Positions 24,179 through 31,613 of a stretch of DNA of 64,000 bases are shown here, piece after piece; within the stretch, counting starts at the first letter, position 1; each line of letters starts with the position of its first letter. The stretch is from Chryseosolibacter sp964551035. Lineage in GTDB: Bacteria; Bacteroidota; Bacteroidia; Cytophagales; Cyclobacteriaceae. The stretch is from the NCBI GenBank assembly GCA_964551035.1, contig CAZKBK010000011.1, positions 57,652 through 121,651 on the forward strand, written 5' to 3'. The notes beneath the pieces are model-generated. The model searched no databases. It saw only the letters and a list, made by a program, of their open reading frames with translations, and was not told where the DNA came from. The translations under genes and the position numbers were made by a program.

Positions 24179-26308
24179 ATGGCATTGATTGGCACGCTGC
24201 GAGACAAGATGGGCGCCTGGGTGGTGATATTTGTGTTTCTCGCGATTTTGGCTTTTATCCTGACTGACTTGTTCAGCAACAACTCCGTACTCTTCAACGA
24301 CAACGAGGTGGGAGAGATCGCCGGGGAATCGATTTCCATTGAGGAATATCAGCAGGCCATTGACGAGCGGGTGGCGCAATATAGCTTCTACACGAATCGC
24401 AGGCCATCCGACCGGGAGATGATCACGCTTCGCCAGGAGGCGTGGGAGCTTTTGGTGCTGCGTAATGCGATCCAGAAGCAGTTTGACAAAGTAGGGGTTC
24501 AGGTTACCCTATCCGAGGTTGAAGACATGCTTTACGGCGCCAATGTCAGTGAGACGTTGCGTCAGTCGTTCACGGACCCGGCCACGGGTCAATTTGACCG
24601 GGCGCGGGTACGTGAGCACATGAGCCGTTTGCGCGAGATGCCCATCAATGCCAGCGAGCAGGAGCAAGCCATGTGGCAGCAGGAGCGTGTGCGCTGGGAG
24701 TTGTTCCAAAGCCAGCTCATTCCCTCACGCGAGCGTCTGAAGTATGAAAATCTGATCATACTGAGCAATTACGCCACCGGCGCAGAAGCCGAACGCGAAT
24801 ACCATAACCAGACCGACGTCGCTGAGGTAAAGTACATCTATATACCCTATTACTCAGTCAGCGACACCCTTGCCGAAGTGAGCGACAACGCCGTCCAGGA
24901 ATATTACGACAGTCACCGCGACCGCTTCAAGGCGGAGGCTTCTCGGGATGTTAAATACGTCGCTTTCGAACTGGCGCCCTCTCCTGCCGACAGCGCGGCC
25001 GTCCGGGAAGATATGAACCGGATCGCCGCGGAATTCCGGCAAGTGGAAGATGATTCCGCATACGCTGAAAATAATACCGAGGGAACGACTGCCTTCGGCT
25101 ATTATTCCGTCGGCACCCTGCCGGAATTTGTTGATGAAGATCAACTCACAACCGGAAATGTAGTAGGCCCTTTCCTTGACGGCTCAGGCTACAAGGTGTA
25201 CAAGGTTTCTTCAATTTCGGAGGATACTGTGTACAGCGCCCGTGCCAGTCACATCCTCATCCGTCCGGAGAACGACACCGATGCGGCCAAACGCGAAGCG
25301 CGTGAAGAAGCCCGCGGCATCCTCCGCGAGATCAAGGCCGGCGCCGACTTTGCCGCCAAGGCACGCGAACATGGGACCGATGGTACCGCGTCTAGCGGTG
25401 GAGACCTGGGTTGGTTCACAGAAGGCACCATGGTAAAGACGTTCAATGACGCGGTGTTCAATGCGCGCGGTACCGGACTCCTGAACGACGTCGTGGAGAC
25501 CGACTTCGGCTATCATATCATTGAGGTTACGGAAGCAAAAGACAATACCAAGTACGGCATCGCCGTCGTCGAGCAGGAGATTTTCCCAAGCGACGAAACC
25601 ATCAATAGCACCAATTTTGCCGCACAGAGTTTTGCCTTGGGTCTCGAAGGTGAAGAGGACTTCATTCAGCGTGCCGGCGAGCAGGGCCTGAACGTTCGGG
25701 AGGCAACGAAAGTACTCGCTTCCGACCGCCGCGTGGGTACCCTTTCCGAAGCACGACCCGTAGTACAATGGCTTTTCCGCGACGCCGAAATGGACCAGGT
25801 TTCGGAAGTGTTTAACCTGCAGGACGTCTACGTGGTGGCGGTCATGACGGGTAAAACCGACGAGGGATATCGTCCGCTTAGCGAAGTAAGGGAAGAGATC
25901 TTGCCACAGGTCCGCAAGGACGTGAAAGGCGATATTATGGTTGAAAAACTCAAAGGCCTGGAAGGCACGCTTGAAGAGATTGCCGCAGCGTACGGCAACG
26001 ACGCCTCGGTGTACAGCAGCAGTGACCTCCGAATGGCTACAAACACACTGCCTTCGGCCGGTTTCGATCCCAGGGCAGTGGGTATGGCTTTTGCGCTGGA
26101 AGATGGGGAACGCTCGGCACCGTTCGCAGGCGAAAGCGGCGCGCTGATTATCGAAATGGTTCACAAAACCATCGCACCGTCGCTTCCCGACTACAGCAGC
26201 TACAAGGCTCCCATCGAGCAAACACGGAAAACCCGTGCCACTGCAAATATTATCGAGGCGATCAAGGACAATGCCGACATTGAGGATGAGCGCTATAAGT
26301 TCTTTTGA
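24179..26308 (+). CDS. PpiD/SurA-like peptidyl-prolyl isomerase
   Basis: A 709-residue inner-membrane-anchored periplasmic foldase. One membrane helix at about 12-32 (GAWVVIFVFLAILAFILTDLF) is followed by a SurA-type N-terminal chaperone region (IAGESISIEEYQQAIDERV). A parvulin (PPIC) domain lies at about 352-455, containing ARASHILIRPEN, GGDLGWFTEGTMVKTFNDAVF and VETDFGYHIIEV. A second region after 500 is probably a degenerate rotamase/chaperone part. Single-helix anchoring and the order of domains are those of PpiD. It assists folding of exported and outer membrane proteins, consistent with the upstream envelope operon. It may be transcribed from its own promoter. Confidence 0.9.
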   Translation: MALIGTLRDKMGAWVVIFVFLAILAFILTDLFSNNSVLFNDNEVGEIAGESISIEEYQQAIDERVAQYSFYTNRRPSDREMITLRQEAWELLVLRNAIQKQFDKVGVQVTLSEVEDMLYGANVSETLRQSFTDPATGQFDRARVREHMSRLREMPINASEQEQAMWQQERVRWELFQSQLIPSRERLKYENLIILSNYATGAEAEREYHNQTDVAEVKYIYIPYYSVSDTLAEVSDNAVQEYYDSHRDRFKAEASRDVKYVAFELAPSPADSAAVREDMNRIAAEFRQVEDDSAYAENNTEGTTAFGYYSVGTLPEFVDEDQLTTGNVVGPFLDGSGYKVYKVSSISEDTVYSARASHILIRPENDTDAAKREAREEARGILREIKAGADFAAKAREHGTDGTASSGGDLGWFTEGTMVKTFNDAVFNARGTGLLNDVVETDFGYHIIEVTEAKDNTKYGIAVVEQEIFPSDETINSTNFAAQSFALGLEGEEDFIQRAGEQGLNVREATKVLASDRRVGTLSEARPVVQWLFRDAEMDQVSEVFNLQDVYVVAVMTGKTDEGYRPLSEVREEILPQVRKDVKGDIMVEKLKGLEGTLEEIAAAYGNDASVYSSSDLRMATNTLPSAGFDPRAVGMAFALEDGERSAPFAGESGALIIEMVHKTIAPSLPDYSSYKAPIEQTRKTRATANIIEAIKDNADIEDERYKFF

Positions 26309-26325
26309 CCCTGAATAATTTCAAC

Positions 26326-26361
26326 GCCGCCCGTGTTTCGCGCATGGGCGGCTTTTTTTTT
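26326..26361 (+). terminator. Intrinsic terminator abutting the DUF493 start codon
   Basis: GCCGCCC (26326-26332) pairs with GGGCGGC (26346-26352), with further weak pairs toward the loop, followed by nine T (26353-26361). The ATG of the DUF493 gene begins at the very next base. Confidence 0.85.
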
Positions 26362-26625
26362 ATGGACGCGGAATGGCGGAAATCTTTTAGAGAGAAACTT
26401 GACCAGCACTATGCATGGCCCTCCCTGTACATGTTTAAGTTCATCGTGCCCAGGGGACAGGAGGAGTCCGTCAAAAAACTCTTCCCCCTTAATGACGTGT
26501 CCGAAAAATCCTCCAGTCAGGGTAATTACGTCAGTCTGACAATCCAGGCAATGATGCCATCGAGCGAAGCGGTCGTGGACATCTACGAGCATGCCTCCGC
26601 GATCGAGGGTTTGATTGCGCTCTGA
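26362..26625 (+). CDS. DUF493 family protein
   Basis: An 87-residue cytoplasmic protein of the YbeD-like DUF493 family, a small ferredoxin-like alpha/beta fold of unknown function. The sequence MDAEWRKSFREKLDQHYAWP then LYMFKFIVP followed by SLTIQAMMPSSEAVVDIYEH fits the family in length and pattern. The ATG at 26362 is chosen because it reproduces the family N-terminus. A TTG 57 bases upstream would add only hairpin-encoded residues. The start codon directly follows the T-tract of a strong terminator, so the gene must be transcribed by read-through or from a promoter hidden in the hairpin. Confidence 0.85.
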   Translation: MDAEWRKSFREKLDQHYAWPSLYMFKFIVPRGQEESVKKLFPLNDVSEKSSSQGNYVSLTIQAMMPSSEAVVDIYEHASAIEGLIAL

Positions 26626-26736
26626 TCAGTGGCTTTCCTTCCAAGCCGGGCGGTAACCGGCCGCACGCCGAAATTACTTCAATCGTCTGATGGCTTCATG
26701 ACAAAAACTTCGTAAATCGGATCAGGTTAAAAACGA

Positions 26737-26976
26737 ATGCTTATGTCGTGGAAAAATGAAAATAACCGGCTGACAAAAACATTCACGTTCAAGGACTTCA
26801 GTGAAGCCTTTGCGTTTATGACCCGGGTGGCACTCGAGGCGGAAAAGATGAACCACCACCCCACGTGGACCAACACCTGGAACACCGTATCCATTCAGCT
26901 CAGCACACATGACGCTGGCGATGTGGTCACCGGCAAAGACGAAAAGCTGGCTGAAGCCATCGACAAACTCGTGTAA
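26737..26976 (+). CDS. 4a-hydroxytetrahydrobiopterin dehydratase (pterin carbinolamine dehydratase)
   Basis: A 79-residue enzyme that dehydrates 4a-hydroxytetrahydrobiopterin to regenerate the pterin cofactor after aromatic amino-acid hydroxylation. The family pattern is clear: FKDFSEAFAFMTRVALEAEKMNHHP with the catalytic His pair, then WTNTWNTVSIQLSTHDAG and a C-terminal helix EKLAEAIDKL. A second in-frame ATG two codons downstream is equally possible as start. Its stop codon shares one base with the rsmI start, so the two genes are coupled. No phenylalanine hydroxylase is in the window. Confidence 0.88.
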   Translation: MLMSWKNENNRLTKTFTFKDFSEAFAFMTRVALEAEKMNHHPTWTNTWNTVSIQLSTHDAGDVVTGKDEKLAEAIDKLV

Positions 26977-27665
26977 TGGAGGATCGGCCAAAAACTGCCT
27001 TATTCCTCATACCAACTCCAATCGGCAACCTGGGTGACATCACGCTCAGGGCGCTGGACGTGCTCAGATCAGTCGACGTAATCCTGGCCGAAGATACCCG
27101 CACTTCCGGTGTGCTGCTGAAGCATTACGCCATCTCCAAACCCCTCCAGGCTTTTCACAGCTTCAATGAGCACAAGGTCCTCGAAGCGGTCATCGCCCGG
27201 ATGAAAAAGGGTGAGGTCATGGCGCTGGTATCCGATGCGGGAACGCCGGGAATCTCGGACCCGGGATTCTTGCTGGCAAGGGCATGCGTGCACGAAGGGC
27301 TGAATATTGAATGCCTGCCAGGCCCCACCGCCTTTGTGCCTGCACTGATAAAATCGGGGCTGCCTTCGGACCGTTTTGTATTCGAGGGGTTCCTTCCCCA
27401 GAAGAAGGGAAGGCAAACCTTATTGCTCACATTGCAGGGCGAACCACGTACCATGATCTTTTATGAATCTCCGTATCGGCTGCTTAAGACATTGGAGCAG
27501 TTTTTGAATGTTTTTGGAGCTGACCGCAAAGGTTCCGTTTCCCGGGAACTCACCAAAGTGTTTGAAGAGACCGTCAACGGGACGCTTGAAGAACTGGTTG
27601 CACATTTCCGGGATACGGAGCCGCGGGGCGAAATCGTCATTGTGGTCGCTGGTAACGGGCTATGA
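26976..27665 (+). CDS. rsmI: 16S rRNA (cytidine(1402)-2'-O)-methyltransferase
   Basis: RsmI adds the 2'-O-methyl group to C1402 of 16S rRNA in the decoding centre, using S-adenosylmethionine. It is 229 residues long. Family motifs are LIPTPIGNLGDITLRALDVL at the N-terminus, ILAEDTRTSGVLLKHY, the SAM-binding MALVSDAGTPGISDPGFLL and CLPGPTAFVPALIKSGL. The C-terminal part is a little shorter than in E. coli RsmI (about 286) and ends after the methylase core. Its ATG overlaps the pterin dehydratase stop by one base. Confidence 0.95.
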   Translation: MEDRPKTALFLIPTPIGNLGDITLRALDVLRSVDVILAEDTRTSGVLLKHYAISKPLQAFHSFNEHKVLEAVIARMKKGEVMALVSDAGTPGISDPGFLLARACVHEGLNIECLPGPTAFVPALIKSGLPSDRFVFEGFLPQKKGRQTLLLTLQGEPRTMIFYESPYRLLKTLEQFLNVFGADRKGSVSRELTKVFEETVNGTLEELVAHFRDTEPRGEIVIVVAGNGL

Positions 27666-27742
27666 ACGCGTTAAGCGCCAAATGCCCCTGGTGGTGATTT
27701 CCCCTGAATGTGTATATTGACCGCATCGATAAACCGACCGAA

Positions 27743-28546
27743 ATGGATCTACAGGCCGTTGAAAAATCAGCGATTGAATGTTGCAAACATGTTGGTGAAT
27801 TCATCAGGCAGGAGGGTGCGGCATTTGACCGCTCACGGATAGAGTTCAAGGGCAGCACCTTCAACAACCTTGTTTCCTATGTCGACAAGGAGGCGGAACG
27901 CCGGCTGGTGACATCGCTTCGCGAGTTCGTGCCTGAAGCCGGATTCATTACGGAAGAGGGAACGATCGAACAATCGCACGACCAACGCTATAACTGGATC
28001 ATTGATCCGCTCGACGGGACAACGAACTTCCTCCACGGCGTGCCTATGTTTGCCATTAGCGTAGCGCTTGTTGACAACAAGAAGCCGATCCTCGGAATCG
28101 TTTACAACATCACGCCGAATGAATGTTTCCACGCCATTGCGGAAGGCAAAGCCTACTGCAACCACCGTGAAATAAAAGTTTCGGGCATCGCGCACCTGAG
28201 AGAAGGTCTTTTGGCAACGGGCTTCCCGTACTATCATCTCGACAAGAGCGATGTTTACCTTGACATCATCAAGGATTTCCTCGCCCAATCGCACGGGATC
28301 AGACGCTTTGGCAGCGCCGCCATCGATCTCGCCTATGTAGCCTGCGGACGGCTGGAAGGCTTCTTTGAGTACAACCTTAATCCCTGGGATGTCGCTGCGG
28401 GCGCCTTTATCGTCGAACGCGCAGGTGGGCGGATCAGTGATTTTCGCGGAGGCGATGATTATCTCTTTGGTGGCGAAATGTGCGCGTCGAATGGCGTGAT
28501 CCATGAGGAGATGCTGCAGACCATCAAACCTCAGTGGGGCTACTAA
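27743..28546 (+). CDS. Inositol monophosphatase family protein
   Basis: A 267-residue Mg-dependent sugar-phosphate phosphatase. Metal-binding motifs are FITEEG (motif for the first Glu), WIIDPLDGTTNFLHG and the late WDVAAGAFIVERAGG. The family covers inositol-1-phosphatase (SuhB-like), histidinol phosphatase-like and 3'(2'),5'-bisphosphate nucleotidase relatives. The DPLDGTTNFLHG form favours an IMPase/SuhB-type enzyme. The ATG at 27743 puts the first helix at the usual distance. A GTG at 27710 would add 11 unlikely residues. It is downstream of rsmI by about 77 bases and upstream of the M16 protease. Confidence 0.9.
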   Translation: MDLQAVEKSAIECCKHVGEFIRQEGAAFDRSRIEFKGSTFNNLVSYVDKEAERRLVTSLREFVPEAGFITEEGTIEQSHDQRYNWIIDPLDGTTNFLHGVPMFAISVALVDNKKPILGIVYNITPNECFHAIAEGKAYCNHREIKVSGIAHLREGLLATGFPYYHLDKSDVYLDIIKDFLAQSHGIRRFGSAAIDLAYVACGRLEGFFEYNLNPWDVAAGAFIVERAGGRISDFRGGDDYLFGGEMCASNGVIHEEMLQTIKPQWGY

Positions 28547-28618
28547 GTTTCATTTTCAAAAGCCGCATTCTTTTACTAGTTTTCATTTTTCCAATCTAAT
28601 AACCAAACTCAATATCCT

Positions 28619-31444
28619 ATGAAGACCCCAATTTTCAGGCTCTGGTCCGGCCTCTTGATGTTGCTCCTTGTCTTACAAGCCGGCATCGTCACCGCTCAAT
28701 CGGACCTCAACGCCAAATTACCGGTCGATCCGAACGTAAAGACCGGGAAACTGTCCAACGGCCTCACATATTACATTCGACCAAACGAAAAACCGGAAAA
28801 CAAGGTTGAACTCCGGCTCGTGGTGAAAGCCGGGTCCATACTTGAAGACGACGATCAACTCGGCCTTGCGCATTTCACCGAGCACATGGCGTTCAACGGG
28901 TCAAAGAATTTCAAGAAAAATGACCTGGTTTCGTTCCTTCAATCGATCGGCGTTGAATTCGGCGCTGACCTGAATGCGTACACCAGCTTCGACGAAACGG
29001 TCTACATATTGCCGATACCGACAGAGAACAGGGAGAACGTCGAAAAAGGGTTTCAGATCCTTGAGGACTGGGCCAGCACGGTGAGCTTCGAGGGTGAAGA
29101 AATCGATAAGGAAAGGGGCATTGTCCTTGAAGAATCCCGCATAGGCAAAGGTGCCAACGACCGGATGAGCAAGATCACGTATCCCAAAATATTTGCAGGT
29201 TCAAAGTATGCGGACCGCTTGCCGATCGGCAAGGATGAGGTTCTCCGCAGTTTTGAGCACGATGTTTTGAAGCGCTTCTATAAAGATTGGTACCGCCCCA
29301 ATCTCATGGCGGTAGTCGTTGTGGGTGACATCGATCCGGCGGAAGCGGAAGGCTTTATCAAGAAACATTTCGAACACCTCAGGAATCCGAAGAATGAACG
29401 CCCGCGGACCTATGCCGAAATTCCGCCCCGCGACAAGTCGGAAGGCGTTGTGGCAACGGACAAAGAAGCTACGCACCCGGTGCTTCAAATCCTCTATTCG
29501 AATGAGAAGGTTCAACCGGTCACCACGCTTGGTGACTACAGAGAATTTCTTATTCGCAGGCTGTTCACCTCAATGCTAAGCCAGCGTTTTCAGGAACTGA
29601 CGCAGCAGGCTAACCCACCGTTCATTTTTGGAGGAAGCGCGTTGAGCGGATTCGTCGGCGGATACGAGGCGTACAGCGCATTTGCCGTACTCGGCAAGGG
29701 TGGTCCGGAACCGGCCATCAATGCGATTGTTCAGGAAAACGAGCGAGCCCGGAAATTCGGCTTCACTGAAGCCGAGTTGGACCGCACCAAAAAGACGCTG
29801 ATGAAAGGGATTGAGCGCGCCTACAATGAACGCGACAAGACCGAATCAGAGAACCTGGTTCAGGAGTATGTTAACCACTTCCTTGAAGAGGAGCCAATTC
29901 CCGGTATTGAAAACGAATACAAATACCACCAGGAATTTCTCGACCACATTACGTTGAAGGATGTAAACGACTATGTAAGCCGGGTTGTTCCACCCAGCGC
30001 TGCAAACAAACTCATCGTTTACCAGGGCCCCGAGCAGGCACCCTTCGAAACGCCCACGGCGGATGTATTGCTCGCAATGGCCGGGAAGGCTGCGCAGATC
30101 GAAGTAAAGCCGTTTGAAGAAAAAGTGCTCGCGACATCATTGATGGAAAAAATGCCGGCCCCCGGAAAGATCACGTCGGAAAAAGTTGACGAGGAACTCG
30201 GTCTGACGGAACTCACACTCGCCAATGGCGTTAAAGTCATCCTGAAACCGACGGAATTCAAAAACGATCAGGTGATCATGATGGCTACGCGCCCGGGCGG
30301 CCACTACTTGTACGACGCGAAGGATCGTTATAGTGCCGAGTATGCCGCATCAGCCGTCGCACAGATGGGCGTGGGGCAATTTTCTCCCCTTGACCTCCGC
30401 AAGGTACTGGCCGGCAAGACGGCGAGCGCCTCACCGCGGATCGGCTCGATATCCGAAAGCGTGAACGGCCAATCCACGGCAAACGATGTGGAGACCATGC
30501 TTCAACTCACGCATTTGTACTTCACACAACCGCGCCTGGATGAAGAACTTTTTAAGTCATTTGTTACGCGTCAACAGGCGCTGTACCAGAACCTGATCTC
30601 TGATCCGCAGTTTGCATTCCAGGATTCGGTCTTGCAAATCCTTTACCAGGGACACCCCTGGGCGCCGCGACTGCCTCGGGCAGAAACGTTTACAAAAGTG
30701 GACCTGAACCGGGCGATGGAGATTTACAAGGAGCGATTTGGAAACGCCAATGGATTCACGTTCGTCATTGTGGGAAAGTTCGATCTGAACACGATCAAAC
30801 CGCTCATCGCCACATACCTTGCGAGCCTCCCTTCGAATGGAAAATCGTCGGCTTTCAAAGACGTTGGCCTTCGGCCGGCCGGCGGGCCACTTTCGGCGGA
30901 AATGCGCAAGGGTACCGAACCCAAGAGCCTGGTCCGCCTGATGTGGAACGGTGAAACGAAGTTCTCTGAACAGGAACAACTTCGCCTGCAAGCGCTTGCC
31001 GAGTTGATGAACATCAAGCTGATCGAGACGTTGCGCGAAGACCTCAGCGGTGTTTATGGCGCCGGCATGTTCGCATCCCTTAGCAAACATCCTTATGGGC
31101 ACTATTCCATTGGCATCTCGATGCCATGCGGACCCGACAATGTTGAAAAACTGGTTACCGCGGCGCTCGAGGAAATTGAAAAAGTAAAAACGAATGGTCC
31201 CGCAGCGGAAGACCTCGCCAAGGTCAAAGAAACCTGGAAGCAACAGTACCTTGTCAACATCAAGGATAACAACTACTGGGCACGGCACCTTATCCAGAGC
31301 ACCGAGCTCGGCACCGACCCGGACTCGATTCTCTCGTTCGAAAAAAGGATTGAAGCCCTCACGACGGACGACCTCAAAGCTACCGCGAACAAGTATCTCG
31401 ACTCCGACAAATACATCAAGATGATATTGAATCCGGAAAAGTAG
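28619..31444 (+). CDS. Periplasmic M16 family zinc protease
   Basis: A 941-residue secreted peptidase of the pitrilysin/insulinase family. A signal peptide (LWSGLLMLLLVLQAGIVTAQ) is followed by the first M16 domain, whose zinc-binding HFTEH lies near residue 86 in LGLAHFTEHMAFNGS. M16 middle domains follow, then a second catalytic-like half (from about 525, LTLANGVKVILKPTEFKND) that lacks an HxxEH and is therefore structural, as usual for two-domain M16 proteins. It probably degrades short peptides in the periplasm. It forms its own transcription unit. A long imperfect inverted repeat lies just downstream. Confidence 0.93.
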   Translation: MKTPIFRLWSGLLMLLLVLQAGIVTAQSDLNAKLPVDPNVKTGKLSNGLTYYIRPNEKPENKVELRLVVKAGSILEDDDQLGLAHFTEHMAFNGSKNFKKNDLVSFLQSIGVEFGADLNAYTSFDETVYILPIPTENRENVEKGFQILEDWASTVSFEGEEIDKERGIVLEESRIGKGANDRMSKITYPKIFAGSKYADRLPIGKDEVLRSFEHDVLKRFYKDWYRPNLMAVVVVGDIDPAEAEGFIKKHFEHLRNPKNERPRTYAEIPPRDKSEGVVATDKEATHPVLQILYSNEKVQPVTTLGDYREFLIRRLFTSMLSQRFQELTQQANPPFIFGGSALSGFVGGYEAYSAFAVLGKGGPEPAINAIVQENERARKFGFTEAELDRTKKTLMKGIERAYNERDKTESENLVQEYVNHFLEEEPIPGIENEYKYHQEFLDHITLKDVNDYVSRVVPPSAANKLIVYQGPEQAPFETPTADVLLAMAGKAAQIEVKPFEEKVLATSLMEKMPAPGKITSEKVDEELGLTELTLANGVKVILKPTEFKNDQVIMMATRPGGHYLYDAKDRYSAEYAASAVAQMGVGQFSPLDLRKVLAGKTASASPRIGSISESVNGQSTANDVETMLQLTHLYFTQPRLDEELFKSFVTRQQALYQNLISDPQFAFQDSVLQILYQGHPWAPRLPRAETFTKVDLNRAMEIYKERFGNANGFTFVIVGKFDLNTIKPLIATYLASLPSNGKSSAFKDVGLRPAGGPLSAEMRKGTEPKSLVRLMWNGETKFSEQEQLRLQALAELMNIKLIETLREDLSGVYGAGMFASLSKHPYGHYSIGISMPCGPDNVEKLVTAALEEIEKVKTNGPAAEDLAKVKETWKQQYLVNIKDNNYWARHLIQSTELGTDPDSILSFEKRIEALTTDDLKATANKYLDSDKYIKMILNPEK

Positions 31445-31467
31445 GGAGGTCCGGCACATTACAGGCC

Positions 31468-31528
31468 CAAAGGCACTAAGGCGCAAGCGGTGTTATACAA
31501 CGACATCTCCAAAGCCTTGGTGCCTTTG
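31468..31528. repeat. 15-bp imperfect inverted repeat after the M16 protease gene
   Basis: CAAAGGCACTAAGGC (31468-31482) and GCCTTGGTGCCTTTG (31514-31528) are reverse complements at 14 of 15 positions, separated by 31 bases. Transcribed, it would form a long hairpin. The AAGGCAC wording resembles short interspersed repeats that recur in Bacteroidota intergenic regions, but only one copy is visible here. Confidence 0.55.
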
Positions 31529-31551
31529 CCTTTTATGGCATTTTCCTTACC

Positions 31552-31588
31552 AAAAAAAAGAACCCTCAGGCGTCTCCCGACGGGTTCT
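31552..31588 (-). terminator. Intrinsic terminator for the FtsX-type permease gene
   Basis: AGAACCC (31559-31565) and GGGTTCT (31582-31588) form a 7-bp stem. On the minus strand it is followed by eight T (complement of 31552-31559). It lies 26 bases past the permease stop codon. Confidence 0.8.
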
Positions 31589-31613
31589 CTTATGCAGAAA
31601 AGTTTTCAAATCC

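Noticed and set aside
25211..26221. A 336-codon frame antisense to the foldase gene
   Set aside because: The plus strand carries an intact PPIC domain. The antisense frame has high Cys/His/Phe content typical of shadow frames.
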